From Numida meleagris (Eukaryota > Chordata > Aves > Galliformes > Numididae): DNA of 64,000 bases. The number at the start of each line of letters is the position of its first letter. Position 1 is the first letter of the stretch. The position numbers and the translations under genes were made by a program. Under the pieces are notes generated by a model. The model was not told the origin of the DNA. It saw only the letters and a list, made by a program, of their open reading frames with translations, and searched no databases. The stretch spans positions 29,919,333 to 29,983,332 of the forward strand of contig NC_034412.1 of the NCBI RefSeq assembly GCF_002078875.1, given 5' to 3'. Shown piece by piece: positions 22,101-35,900 of this stretch.

Positions 22101-25100
22101 AGGCCTTTTACCATGTAATCTTTTTGGTCATCAGCCAGAGCAGGAAATTTTCTTTGGGAGAGTGAAGATATCAAGTAACTTGAAAAGTAATATATTTTTA
22201 GAGACACTAGCTTCATTTCACACTGCTTTCTAGAATTAGATTGTCACCTCTAAGAACAGTCTTTTTATTTGAAAAGGAGTCTGCAGTCTAACTCCTTCCT
22301 TTTCAAATACACTGTAATTGGACAAGGAGAGACGGGGAAAAGGCATAGAATATAATCATTTTAGGAAGGATGTTTAGTACTTATGTACAATGTTGTGTTG
22401 AAATATATACTAGAGAACAGTAAGCTCTGTTCACAACTCTGTAGAACAAACATCATCATTAAGGTGAGCATTAAAATAACGTTTGTGATATTTCACTTAA
22501 TAGACTCTCAGCACAACCCATGTCAGTAGCAAATCCTGAAATGTATTGTGATTACTCCTGCAATTATATTCTGCTTCTACTGCTTGTTTCTCCTAGTGTG
22601 TCTGTTAATTCTTTTAAGTCTTTGTGGAGAGCCTTTATAGCACCATGGGTCAGGGGAAGGAAAGGCCTTAGATGGCTGAAAGGATTAGAAATCCTTTCAT
22701 CTTGAGAGCATTTTGATCACTTACAGGGCTTTAAAATCATTTTACTTATTGTACAGAAAAAGGTATCCTTTTGAAAATTAAAATATGAAAATTGAAACGT
22801 TTTTACTGAAGACTACAGTTGTTGTCCACTATTCCTTTTATGTGGGCCAAGCTATCACAAGTGCATACTAGGTAACTTCTACATTAGAAAGTTCACTTTA
22901 GTTTGTAAGGCTTTTGAAATGTCATTACCTGTACTGTGTGTACAAACACTTAGGATAACTATACTTCTTGACTAAGTGAATGATTCAACTATCACAAATA
23001 TTCACAAAACTTAAAGAGGCAACTGTAGGATTCAGTGGGATGCAGGGCAGTGAAGAGTCAGGCCCGAAACCATTCCCTTCCATCAAGCCACTCTGATCTC
23101 TCCTGTTGTTGGTTTTAGATGGGTGTTGCAACAGAAGGTATCATTTGTGAGATTGTGGATCTCATGCCAGTCCCATGCAGAGATCCAACCGTGAATAACA
23201 TGGGAGAATCGGCATCTAGTCATGTTAGTACAGTGTGCGTTCTGATTCACAATGCCAGATTCTGTAATGACATAATGTTATATATTTTTTCATGGAGAGC
23301 ATCCTTAATTGTTCATATCCTTTGAAAACATGCTGACTACAGTGGCATTATCTCTTTAACTTCAAAAGTTTCAACCGATTAAAAGGTTTTGAGAAGGATT
23401 ATGTGACAGCTAAGGATATGAGGTAGGTTTCTGTGTTTTGTGTTTTTTTTAAAGAGAGGAATGAGAGAAAATTAGGTGTCTTGTTTGCCTAAATTCAAAG
23501 AAAACTGTGCCCAATAATATATGTATTATCCTGCCGGTTCTTTAGGGCATATTTTGAAATTTGATACAGGGCAACCTTTGTGCTAGAGATGAGGTTTTGC
23601 CACACCTATGAAAACCCATCCAGACCTAGCCAAGTTGCAACCTGCAATTCTTTCTACTTTTATATGTGGTTCCACGACTGAGGAATTTTGCCCTAAAGCA
23701 AAGATGATGTTTTTCAGCTGCAGCTGAGTGCAATAGAAATGCTGCCTTAAATATGTAAAGCATTAAGTATTCTCTGAAAAAATAGCTCCTCAATATTTCA
23801 AATTCAAACTTCAAACTGTATATCGCAATCCCATTTTCAAGGCAATGATAGCACCTTTTATTTCACAGTATTAATTCTGAAGTTACTTATGAAATATTTG
23901 TGCAAAAGAAACAAGAAAATAAAAAGGCCATAAGATATTAGTAATTACTAAAAGTGGATAGGCATTGTATACTAAAGTCCAAATGTGTTTTTGATAAAGC
24001 CAAGGTTGAGGCAAACAGACCCTGTCACACTGTCAGATCCTCGCTCTTGCCCTTCCTATAGAATTAGTAAATAGGTTAATAATTGAAACCTGCTAAGAGT
24101 CCCATCGTTTCTTCTCCCAAACATTGTTACCATCTCAGTGAATTGTCTTAAGAATAGATGTTTGCTGTTTGGCATTTCCTAACATTTGAGTGCTTAACTT
24201 CTTAGCAATGCTTTTTAGTGTGGTAGGCTTATATGTAATGTCTTTTCTTTCCAAATATAGTTCCAAAAGTTCAGAGTGCTAAATCATTATTCATGAAATA
24301 TGTAAAGTCAGTGTGTCAGACACACAGCTGCTCCAGCTGACTTTAAAAAAAATAAATAGATCATAAATTGTAAAACTATTTGAGAATGATTATTTAACCT
24401 GTAGGTTGAAATTCTAAAAATACTCAAATTCTTTGTACCCTTTGAAATACATGAGAAATCATTCTTCCAAATCTGCCAGAAAACAAGACAACAAAGATTA
24501 TGCAAATAAAAAAATATCTGAAATGGTTGCAAGCCATGAATTTGACATTCTTCAAGCATGTAAGAACTGTCAGTTTTAGCTGTGGGGATTGTTTTATTGG
24601 CACATTTTATTCAAACATTAACCATCCTTTCAAGCAGAACTAGGTTCAGTCCTGTTAGTGGGCTGAACTGGTAACGACTTCTCTCTACATACCAACCAGC
24701 AGATATTGTTCCAGTGGTCCACAGTGGCCAATGAGATGCAGGGCATACTGAGGCACCTTTGCTCACACCAAAAGCTCTGTACTGTAATTCCTTCTCCTGA
24801 CAACCTCCTCCCCTTTTCACTGACGTTAACATTTTTAGAGTATGATCTCATCTGCAAATTGTAAATCCTTGGCACTTTTTTAACAGGAAAGTATTGCAAA
24901 GTGCTGAGGCTTGCTTCATGAATAATTTGGTAGGAAGCATTTTTAATTCTCCTTTATTAATAACTTACACGTATTTGCAAATTTAAAATATTTACAAAAT
25001 TTTATTCATAATTAGGCTTATTTATTCATTCATTCAAAAATATTATATTATTGATACAGTTTTTTTATACAAAAAAAATTGTTCATACCAAAAAATTTTT

Positions 25101-25944
25101 ATGCCATAAGTTGCTGAATTGTGTATAGGCATACTATCTTTCTGATTACTGCTGATCATGATGATCTCATAATGATTTCAGTAGGTCACTTAAAATAATC
25201 TGTTAACCTCATCAAAGAACAGAAAGGTCACAAGGATATAATGGTTTCTGCACATGGTCCTTAAAGGTGAGGTGTAAAGTTAAAATTGCACAGGATAGAA
25301 AAGATTTAAGCTCCAATACTCATGCCATCCTGCTGGCAAAGAAAGTCAGATAGATTTTTCAGTAAAATTTAAATGTTTGTAAGCATGGGGATATATAAAT
25401 TTACTTTATTTGAATCTCTTGTCTCTAATGAATGCTTCCCTTAAGTTTTCTCTTTGTTTGTGTTGAGTTTATTGACATTATTCTATTCTGGTTTTGCTGC
25501 TGGGTTTTTTTCTTTTTTGGCTTTGTTTTTTCAGGGTTTGCTAACATTATTACATATCTGAAGTAAAAGTTGTTATAGACTCAAGCATTTTGGGATGTTT
25601 CCTAAAGAACATAAAAGTGGCATAAAATGTAGAGGTTTGAATTCTAACATGTATGTTTCCTGTTTATAAGAATTTGGTCATTAGATAGAAATTCATTTCT
25701 GTAAGTATTACCATAATAATCTTGGCAATGTGGAGACTGTGTTTAAACAAGTGTTTAAAGGCAAGGAAAACGAAGAACATGTAGAAAATTGTGCAGAAAG
25801 CCTCTGTTCAGGTTTGTCAGCACTACTGACAAAGGACTTTGTTCTTGTGTTCTTTCCCGAGTACTCCTGTGAATATTGTTGTGCTGCTGTTATTTGTACC
25901 AGAATTGCTTAAATACAGTTCCTATAACACAGAACTTTGAAATA
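19161..25944 (+). other. PALLD: PALLD intron segment
   Basis: AT-rich unique intron. I see no gene, recognisable mobile element or RNA structure. Short open frames are scattered on both strands without protein-like composition. Confidence 0.65.
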
Positions 25945-27007
25945 ATCACAGAAACATAGAATGGCTTAGGTTGAAAGGGACCTTAATGAACACTGAGCTC
26001 CAATCCCCTGCTGTGGGCAGGGTTGCCACCCACCAGATCAGACTACCTAGGGCCCCATCCAACCTGGCCTTGAACACCTCCAGGGATGGGGTACTCACAG
26101 ATTCTCTGGGCAGTCTGTGCCAGTGCCTCACCACCCTCTGAATTTTTTCCTAACATCTTACCTAAATTTCCCTTCTTTTAGTTTAAAGTCATTCTTTCTT
26201 GTCCTGTCACTATTAGACTGTGTAGAAATTCGCTCCCCTTCCTGCTTATAAGCTCCTTTCAAGTACTGGAAGACTGCAGTGAGATCTCTCTGGAGCCTTC
26301 TCTTCTCCAAGTTAAACAAGACCAGCTTCCTCAGCCTGTCTTCATGGGAGAGATTCTTGAACCCTCTGAGAAACTTTGTGGCCCTCCTATTTCTGGTGCT
26401 GGTGCCCCAGGCCTGGACGCAGTACTCCAGATAGGGACAATCACCTCCCTCACCCTGCTGGCTTCTCCTCTTTTGATGCAGCCAGGATACTATTGGGAGG
26501 GCTGCAAGTGTGCAGTGCTGGCTCACATGCAGCTTTTTGTTCCCCAGGACCCGCAAGTTCTTCTCAGCAGGGCTGCTCTCAATGAATTCTTCTCCTGGTC
26601 TGTACACGTATCTGGGATTGCTGTGACCCAAGTGCAACACCTTGTTAAACCTCATTAGGTTCTCAAGTGCCCACTTTTTGAGCCTGTCCAAGTCCTTTTG
26701 GATGCCATCCCTTCCTTCTGTAGTGTCAACTGCACCACCCAGCTTGGTGTGAGCAAACTTGCTGAGGGTGCACTCAATTCCCTCATCTATGTAACTGATA
26801 AAAGTGTTAAAGATCACTGGTCCCAGGATGGACCCTTGGGGGACACCAATCATGACTGGACTCCACCTGGACACAGAGCTGTTAACTGCAACCCTCTGGC
26901 TGTGACCATCCAACCAAATGGTCTAGCTTTCAAATCCATATTTCTCCAGTTTAGAATAAGGATGTGATGTGGGACCGTGTCAAAGGCCTTGTGGAAGTCC
27001 GGATATT
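25945..27007 (-). mobile_element. CR1 LINE copy with damaged RT catalytic box
   Basis: The 3' terminus is at 25945. The element extends about 1.06 kb into the reverse transcriptase domain and ends, 5'-truncated, near 27007. The minus-strand frame 26158-26913 (251 codons) covers RT motifs (GVPQGSILGPVIFN, then the catalytic region) through the ORF2 C-terminus. The FADD catalytic box is reduced to FAH at about 26749-26757 by loss of one codon and substitution. A separate downstream frame (25946-26134) carries the last part, so the ORF is also frameshifted. A dead copy. Confidence 0.93.
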
Positions 27008-30000
27008 ATTACATCATTGCATCACGTAAGCGAGAAAAAAGAATATACAGTAGCAAGATATCAAATGTTTCTTTTCGTATAAAACGTGTCTTCTTACATC
27101 AGTGATTTACTATTTCACTATGGCCACATGAAAATGGTATCGTTTTACACTGCATCTGTACATGTTTGTTCTTGACCTTTCTGCAGAACACTTACAGACG
27201 TTCAAGCCCGAACTTCATAGTTTCCTTTGGAACCAAACTGAATTGTATCATTTTAATTAACATTTAAAGTCTATGATTTCTACATCTTGATGACAGATTA
27301 ACGTATCAACAGAGTGATAAAATGAAATTAAAAGGTAGACAAACTTCTGTTATTATTAAGTCTTGATGTTACAGAAGAAGAAAGGAATTTCATCATGGAA
27401 TGTTACTAGATTAAGGACCTTATTAACAAACTTCTGTGGTTTTTCTCTTAAGTTACTCATTATTTACCTTGTATTAGATGAATGACTTGCTACAAACCTT
27501 GAATTTTATGGCTACAGAAACCTCCAGTGCCACTGAAACCGGAAACCAGAAAATTCATTGCATAACTGGACATTTGTACTAAAGCCTTTCTCTTTTTTTA
27601 GTGTAAACAATCTCATTTGCTTTTCTTAGCTTCCAAAAGCATAAATACAGCTTGAAGGACTGCATCATACCAATTGAGAGTTTATTTACTTTATGAATAG
27701 GTAGTTACCTATTGTAAATCATCATCTCCCCAGGCACAGTAGGCACAGCTGACTACTTTTGGAAAGGTGTATCTTTGTTGTACATTGTTGTACAAATATT
27801 GATGTTTCCTTTACAAGAAAAATTACATCGTTTGTTTCATTCTTTGTTTTTAAATGCTGCTTTTTTTTACTTATTAAAACTAATTACACATCATGCAATA
27901 GCATCTCAGATTAAATGTTTATAATCTCATAAAATAATTCATCCAAATTAATTGCAATCCAATTAACACTGCATACTTGATGCAACCTTGTTTTTTTTAA
28001 GCTGTGTGTATTTTGGTAATTTGAACACATATCATTCTGCCATATTTGAAAATACAGGTCAAGCAGTGCTTGAACTTGAAAGAGAATTGGTAGATAGCTG
28101 TTTTTATTTCTGGATATCCCCTCTTAGTAACAGGAGTAGCAGGTGCTAGTGAGCTCCAATGACTTTGCTCCTAGAAGGTGATTTGAAGGGACTGAAATGT
28201 AGCCTCTGTGCTTGTGCTGACCAGAATAAGCAAAATACTGCTGTCTAATATTGTAACCTAGGTATCTGTTGCCTCAGATTTAGAAACAAGAAAACAAAGG
28301 CCTTCCTACTGGGAGAAGTTCAAGTAAACTTGTAAAATAACCTGAAATTCAGGTGAATATTTTACACTGTGTGGAACAGACATTACACGATGTGAAAAAT
28401 ATTGCTGTTTTATATTCATTTTTATTCCCATCTGGATTTAGAAACCAATTAAAAAAAAAAAATCTTCTGCCACTTCATAGGATGAAGTTCATGACACTAA
28501 AGAGACATAGGGCCTCAGCTGGAATTATAGTGTTCTTGGCTACTCTGGAGGATAACTACTTTCTGATTTTGTGGCTGGTATATGTAAAAACTTTGTGGAA
28601 GTACTTATTCAGTAAATTTCTTGACTATTTTAACTAGTAACCTGCGCTTGAAGCTTCTTCCATTGTGCATCTTGTGCATGTGTGATATTTTTTAAGACCA
28701 GTATTTGTCATATCTACTAAATATGTAAGAGTTATTCAAACCACAACAATGCATTCCAAAAATACATTCTTCTCTAGAGGAATATGGAAGTCCCACTGCC
28801 TAACTGGCCATGAGGAACTCTTTAAAGCTTGAATAATAACTGTAGGACCTAGAGCAGCTAGAGAAAATTCCCCTTCAGAGAGCCCTCAAGGAGGAAAAAC
28901 CATGACAGGCTGTGTGGAAGTACAAGGAGTATTGGACAGTGTTAACTTCGTAAGCAGGTATTGGCTAGGAGTTGCTTACTTTGGCACAGTGTATAAACTG
29001 GATGCTCCAGTGTAAGGATGTAAGTGTAGTTTTGCCTGTTTAGCAGCTTTGTAGTACAATAAATTGTTTGTCAGATTCATTGGCTGTTATATTCCTGGTC
29101 ATACCCATGTAATACAGGCTGGAAGTTTTTTCAAAACAGATTGCCCATAGTGGTTGAGAAAGTATCAGTCAGTGGTAACTATATCGATCAGATTTTAAAA
29201 ACAAGTTTAGTTTTCTTTTTACCAATGCTATTATACAAAGATCTATGCAGTATAGCACTGGAATCATCTCAAGGTGTAAGAGGGGGTAGGGAGGTGGAAT
29301 TATCAACTATGGAAATAACTTCTGTAGAGAGTCATAACAAATTTTAAGACTGCTATGGATGAATCATGAATGTAAAAGTGTGTGTAAGCACCAGAAGAAG
29401 AAGCAGAATAAGAGTTAAAAATTTGGTCTGAAATGATTGCAGTGGTCTTCGTTCCCTGTTGATCAAACTTAAGGCTTGCTTCTGTAAAACCCAAAAGGCC
29501 TGCACTTTGGCTGGACCACAGCATTGTGTCAGTGGAATACTATGCATTCTGACAATGTTCATTTGATGCACTTCCTTCTACAGGCATGATCTTACGTTAA
29601 AGGCAAAACTCATAGTTATTTTTCAAAGACTTTGAGGTAAGATACATCAATATATACAGTTTGTATTGAAAATCTTAGCTAACCAAATCTTGCAATCATA
29701 AAACAGCGTGTATGACCATGTCTCCAATGTTATGAAGATGTATCCATTATTTGATTGAATTTCTCACTGACTACAGCAGGGCATAGTGGGAATAAACTGA
29801 TTTATGTATTCTGTGAGTTAGAGATGAACATGTATTCATCAATGTTCATATTTAATTTTATGAGAATGGGAAAGAACATTAATCAACAAGTGTAAAATAA
29901 AGTTCTACTGGGCAGACTGGAGAAAAAGTCGCATTGATGTAACTAACAGGTCCAGGTCTGGCAAAATGTGTTTGAAACAGTAGTTTCTATTTCATTTGAC

Positions 30001-31778
30001 TTCATTCTTGATTGCCACTTCCCACAATTCTCACAAGAGTATATGAAGATATCTCTAAATCTGTCACAAATTTTTCATTTAAGTCTCCTTCTACATGGAG
30101 ATGCTAAGTGGTACATTTCAGCAGTGGCGATAGTGACAGTGGGTCACTTCCACTGGTGCAAATTTTTACGAGTGCAGCATATAGACTCTTGTTCATTGCT
30201 GGTGAAAATGCATAGCTGATGGTGGTGACCTTGCTGAAGAAGTGTTTTGTAGCTGAAAATTTGCTCTGTCAAATATTGTTATTGTGCTCTCTGTATCCGT
30301 TGTAGTTTCAATGGAAATCAATAGGAGGCATTACTACTGGAGCAATCTACATATTTCCCAAGGGTTAAGATTTTTCTTTCTTTTTCTTCCAGGCATTCTT
30401 TGTACTTGAAAGAGGTATCTTAGAAAATCTCATTTTACAAAGACAGTTTATATGAAGGAAAGATCAACTTGTGGAATTAGCATCTGTGGTGTAAGAAAAG
30501 CTGATAACTTATGCAGTATACTGATTTAGTGCCAAATATTTTATTTATGTGTGTCTCAACAGAGGCATATTTGGTTGGTTGTACATTAATGTTAACAGGC
30601 CCTAAACTGCTATTCATTTCTAAACACAAGAGCATGAGTTTCAGGGAATACTTCAAGAATGCTAAAGCACATATGGACTAAAATGCTCAGTGTTTATTAG
30701 TATGTTTAGGGTCCAACACCTTGTATTGGGGAAAAAAAGATAATGTATAATATAGAACATATATACATGAACGTATCATATAGTCATATTTAATGTGATT
30801 TTCCTTCTAGCTGAGGCAGTGTCAGCCCATTTTCTCCCCGGTGGTGACCAGAAAACAGTGCTCTAATCTCTAGATTTATCATTGCAATTTGCTCATGTTA
30901 TGAGCAATACGCATACTAGATGACACCTCTTGGAAAGGAAAGCTACACACAGGTGTACTGAGTGTAACTCAGTTTTTACTTTCATGTGCCTGCACTAGTT
31001 TGTACTCATGAAGAAAATGGAAAAGATCAGATTCTTAGTACAAAGATGTCTGAACTTGGACACTTATATTCTGCACATATATATTTTCAGCAGAAAGGTT
31101 CTCAGCCCTTTCCAGTTTGCTTATGTTCCTTGTAACCTTGATTTTATGTGTTCTACAGTTATCTGTACACATGCAGAAGTTACAGTTGTGACTAAACATC
31201 TAAATCTGTCCAGGGTTATCCCCTTTTCCCAGACCAGAATTGTGAATGCAGTTCAGCAAGCTGCAAGCTTGACAGATTGCTGTTGTCTTTAAAATGGTCA
31301 GACTTCCTTCCCTTGATGCTTCTGGTGAAAGGTAGTTCCTATGCAAGTCCTCCTACAGGTAATTCATAAAGCAAGGCAAGTAATGTTTGCAAAAGGCTGA
31401 CCTTGGAACTGGAAAGCTGTTGCTGGAACTGGGGTGGTACAGACAGACTTAACTCTGGTTATGTGCACTTTTGGCTTAGTTTTTAGCTATTATACAAAGA
31501 AGGCAAACTGCCTGTAAAAAACAGAGTGCTGCTACTTTACAGGCTTTAATTTCTTTGTAAGTCTAGAGAACAGCAGTATCTTGCTGCCTCCACCAAGTCC
31601 AGGGCCCCAGTGTTTGGAATTATATAAATACATAATAAAGCTAAATTTTTCTATTTCTATGCAGAGATCACTGCAAGAAGTAGTAATAAATCAGTATTAA
31701 TCATATCAAATATAAGAGAAGGCAGAAAGCAAGAGAAGGGAAAGGTATGTTTTGTAGTGGTTTGCTACGCATTTAAAA
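27008..31778 (+). other. PALLD: PALLD intron segment
   Basis: AT-rich intron. A possible solo LTR lies at about 28841-29118. Otherwise no gene or named repeat. Confidence 0.65.
28841..29118 (+). mobile_element. Possible solo LTR
   Basis: About 280 bases start with TG and end near CA. They contain a TATA-type site (TATAAA, 28992-28997) followed 61 bases later by a polyadenylation signal (AATAAA, 29058-29063) and a T/G-rich stretch, in the order expected of U3-R-U5. I found no matching target-site duplication and cannot name the family, so the edges and the call are tentative. A chance TATA/AATAAA pair is the alternative. Confidence 0.27.
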
Positions 31779-32903
31779 TCATAGAATCATAGAATGAGCT
31801 AGGTTGGAAAAGACCTACAAGATCACCTAGTCCAACCATCCACCTACCACCAATAACCCCACTAAACCATGTCACCCAACGCTATATCTAAACGTTTCTT
31901 GAACACCTCCATGGACAGTGACTCCACCACCTCCCTGGGCAGCCCGTTCCAGCGCCTGATCACTCTTTCAGAAAAGTAGTATTTCCTAATGTCCAGCCTA
32001 AATCTCCCCTGGCGCAACTTGAAGCCATTCCCCCTCGTCCTGTCACTAGTTACAAGAGAGAAGAGGCTGATCCCCAGCTCACTACAACCTCCCTTCAGGT
32101 AGTAATAGAGAGTGATAAGGTCTCCCCTATGCCTCCTCTTCTCCAGACTGAACAATCCCAGCTCCCTCAGCCGCTCCTCATAAGGCCTGTGCTCCAGACC
32201 CCTCACCAGCTTCGTTGCCCTCCTCTGAACACGCTCCAGGGCCTCGATGTCTTTCTTGCAGTGAGGGGCCCAAAACTGGACACAGTACTCGAGGTGGGGC
32301 CTCACCAGGGCTGAGTACAGACGGAGAATGACTTCCCTACTCCTACTGGCAACACTATTTCTGATACAAGCCAAGATGCCATTGGCCTTCTTGGCCACCT
32401 GGGCACACTGCTGGCTCATGCTCAGCTGAGCATCGACTAATACCCCTAGGTCCGTTTCCTCCATGCAACTTTTGAGCCACTCTGCCCCAAGCCTGTAGCG
32501 TTGCCTGGGGTTGTTGCGGCCAAAGTGCAGGACCCGGCACTTGGTCTTGTTGAACCTCATCCCGTTGGCTTCAGCCCAGAGATCCAGCCTGTCCAGACCT
32601 CTCTGTAGGGCCTCTCTACCCCCAGGCAGATTGACACTTCCTGCCAGCTTGGTGTCATCTGCAAACTTACTGAGGGTGCTCTCGATGCCCTCATCCAGGT
32701 CATCAATAAAGATATTGAAGAGGACAGGCCCCAGCACCGACCCCTGGGGAACACCACTCATGACTGGTCGCCAGCTGGATTTAACTCTATTCACTACCAC
32801 TCTCTGGGCCCGGCCCTCCAGCCAGCTCCTTACCCAGCAAAGGGTGTACCTGTCCAAGCCACAGGCTGCCAGTTTCTCCAGGAGAATACTGTGGGAGACA
32901 GTG
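31779..32903 (-). mobile_element. CR1 LINE copy, best preserved in the window
   Basis: 5'-truncated CR1 of about 1.1 kb. The terminal repeats are at 31779-31796. The ORF2 C-terminal half is open from the truncation point to its stop near 31862, with RT motif [14 protein letters not shown] and an intact FADD catalytic box (32654-32665), then [20 protein letters not shown] and [13 protein letters not shown]. It starts at the [11 protein letters not shown] motif, so the N-terminal endonuclease and part of RT are absent and it cannot move on its own. The uninterrupted frame means a young insertion compared with the other copies. The frame continues upstream to 33163 through flanking sequence that is not CR1. 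Confidence 0.95.
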
Positions 32904-35900
32904 ATGTCTTCCATTTTAAAGAAGGAGGTGGCATTTCCAAGCAGTATCCAAAAGGGGGGTTCTGAATGAATTTTGGCAAACACAGGTGCTCTGTCCATGT
33001 CCTGAGAGCCCTGCCTGGCATGTAGCAGAGGGATGTTACTTCTGGCACTGTGCAGGCATGATGAACTGCCGAGTCGCTGGCATACCAAATCTGCGTAGCA
33101 AAGAGCTGTGAAGACATCAAGGACTTGGCAGCATTGTATGTGTCTTAGCAGCACAAGCTTCAATTTGCCAACAGGTATTGCTGCATGAGTTCATTCACTG
33201 AATGCAGAAACAAAAGCCAGCTTTTCAGTGAGTGTGAGGGAAAAAGAACTTGCCAGCTGCATTACTCATTAGTCCCCTTAACCTAGCTTAACCCTTTTAT
33301 GTACAGTGAAGCTGTGAGGAAGCATGGAGCGTTTGAATGCTTTGTGGATGCTTTCTGCATTTGTTCATCTACTGTTAGAAAGCAGCTGGCCATGCTCCAA
33401 AAGTGAAACTTTAGGAATGCATTTCCAGATCTATTTGGGCAGCTTTCCCTCTGGTTTGTGAGACTATAGTTTAAGGTATGCAAAGATCAGAGATATATCA
33501 CTTCACTGCAGCAGGATGTCTGGTTAAGACATTTGGGATAGCATTTGCACAGAGTATCCATTTTTCACAATAAATCCTGTTTACCATGCAGTTAGCTCAG
33601 AGCTTCCTTTTCAGTATGATGTGAAGTGTGATCAGGGTCTACCATGAAACACGCACATAATCTCTCTGCTTTTGTTTTCACATGGTAGTTACTGTTGCTC
33701 TTTCTATTCTGACATATGGACAGGGCACAAATTCTCTTTTAAATAATACAGAACTGAAGGAAGATGAGAGGTTGATTGCACTTCATCAATGCAATCCAAA
33801 AGCAATAGGAAGATTGTAGGCTAGATTTGAAGAGCAGATGGCAGCCTCAAGGAAGGTACCTCAGTTCCTCCTGGATGATTCTCAGGGTGCCAGAAGCACA
33901 CTGTAAGTCTCTCTCTGGGTATCTACCAGGACTGAGGATAAATATTTATGTAGACAACTTTACCTACAGATTACTTAAGATTATCTCACTGGTGAGTGAG
34001 TGTGAGCAGGCAAGAAGGGCTCAGAGCTCTCATGTTTTTGAGAGCTATACCTTTAACCACAAAGAGAGAGCAGGGGAAGAGGCAGAGGTAAGATTTGTGC
34101 TTCAGGCACAACAAATTAGAGGTAAGGCATCGCAGTTTCTCCCATTGAATGTTCTCCTGCCTAGCCCTTGCTATGCCTATGGCTGATCTATAAAATTGCA
34201 CCTAAGAAATGGCCTTCTGTGGGAGAAAACCATCCTCAGCTTAAACCTTCAATTCAAAATCTCCTCTGATGTACTGTACTAATTACCAGATATATGTACA
34301 TAACAATTTCACCTAGTCTTTTCCACATGTCCTGATGTTTTCTTCTGTGTGAAAATTTGCAAATCCTGCTTTGTCATAGAGATATTTTATGTGGAATGAA
34401 ATTAAAAAAGCTTATTTTTACAACAAAGACTTGTGTGACACTGTTACTCCTTCACTGATTTTTGCTTGTTGTTCTTTCATCTTGCCACCACCAAATATAA
34501 ACAAACCAAAGTGAAAAGCCTCACTTAAAAGAGCATGGGATTTCAAAGAGCTAGGGGAAAAAAAAAAACAACAAAGAAAAACCCACCACATGTATGCTAG
34601 CTCAAAGTGAGCAAAACAGTGTGTTGAGCAGCCTTTTTGCATAGATGAAAACGCTCTTAGAGTATTCCAAAGTGTTAATGAAAGCTTTCCTTCTGGATGC
34701 AGCTCCACGGCTTTTGCAAGTGATCTCCTTGGTGTGACCATGCTCACATCCTGCTTGCCCTTCAGCTGAATGTTTCTGCTTCTTTCTACATAATAATTTT
34801 TGAACTGGATGCCAATTTCATTAAAAAAAATGATCAAAAGTAGCAATTTCAAATTTAACTCTTTAAAACTTGTACTGAGATAAGAAACCAAACTGAATAT
34901 ACCTGCTGAGTTTAAGGCTTCTTTTTTAGCACAGCTTATTATGCAAAATTATTATTTTGCTTGTCCAGCTGCTGCTGAGTCAGATTCTAGATACCAGACC
35001 AGAAGTATCGTTGTCAAAACAGTATATATTGTTCAGAAGGTGCATAGAAGGGATAGTAAGGTGCAAATTTGAGGGTTGACACTGATGATTGTAAAGGGAA
35101 GAGAAAGGAATTTGTGTAACAGAGAGCTTTGTAAAATACTAAGGAAAAGAAAGCACAGGTTCTGCATATCTGTAAGAAACCATCCCTGAAGAATAGCCTG
35201 AGTTTTATTGCTTGTAAAACTAAAAATTTGTATGTATTAGATTGATGAGATAGAGGTAAAAAAAAAAGAATCACTACTTGAATTGGCCCAAACCAACTGG
35301 TAGTGTTTAGGGAATATTTATATAAAAGTCTTCTGTATCACTGCAAGTGAAGTGTATCTGAGGGAAAACTATATCCAGGCTTTGGGATAACTTAGATTTG
35401 CAGAGAAGCAATCCTTCTTATGTAAGAAGTCTGAAAAAAAAAATCTTCAACCTTTAGTACCTCAGGGGTAGGAGAACAACAGTATAAGCATAAACAGGGC
35501 TACCATTACTGCTAACAGTATGCCGATGTTCCGTGGGAAAGGCACCGTGCTTTTGAAGAAGGGGGCAGTTCAGATAAGTGTTTCTGAAACTGCATCAGGG
35601 GTTGTTTGAGATGATGGCTTGGAAACCAGATATAACTTCTAAATAACAAAAGTTATCTGCTACAGGAATAGTTGTTTTGGACATTACACCCAAGAAGTAA
35701 TTATGTTTCCTAATTGTCCCAGTCAAAGTTGGGAGGATCAGTTATTAAAGGAACATACATATTTAATAACAAAGCACAGTGATGCAGTGTATCTCTTCTT
35801 TAATTTTCTAAGTGCTTTAGTAAATAGCTTGACTTTCCAAAATGCTTGAATATTTTAAGTATTTCCAAAATCTTGTTTTGGTGAGCAGAATCTGTTGTGT

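Noticed and set aside
26344..26967. Several plus-strand frames within 26.3-27.0 kb
   Set aside because: They are reverse-strand shadows of the CR1 reverse-transcriptase region.
32129..32969. Plus-strand frames of 61 and 152 codons
   Set aside because: Shadows of the CR1 ORF2 on the opposite strand; GC-rich CR1 sequence leaves frames open by chance.
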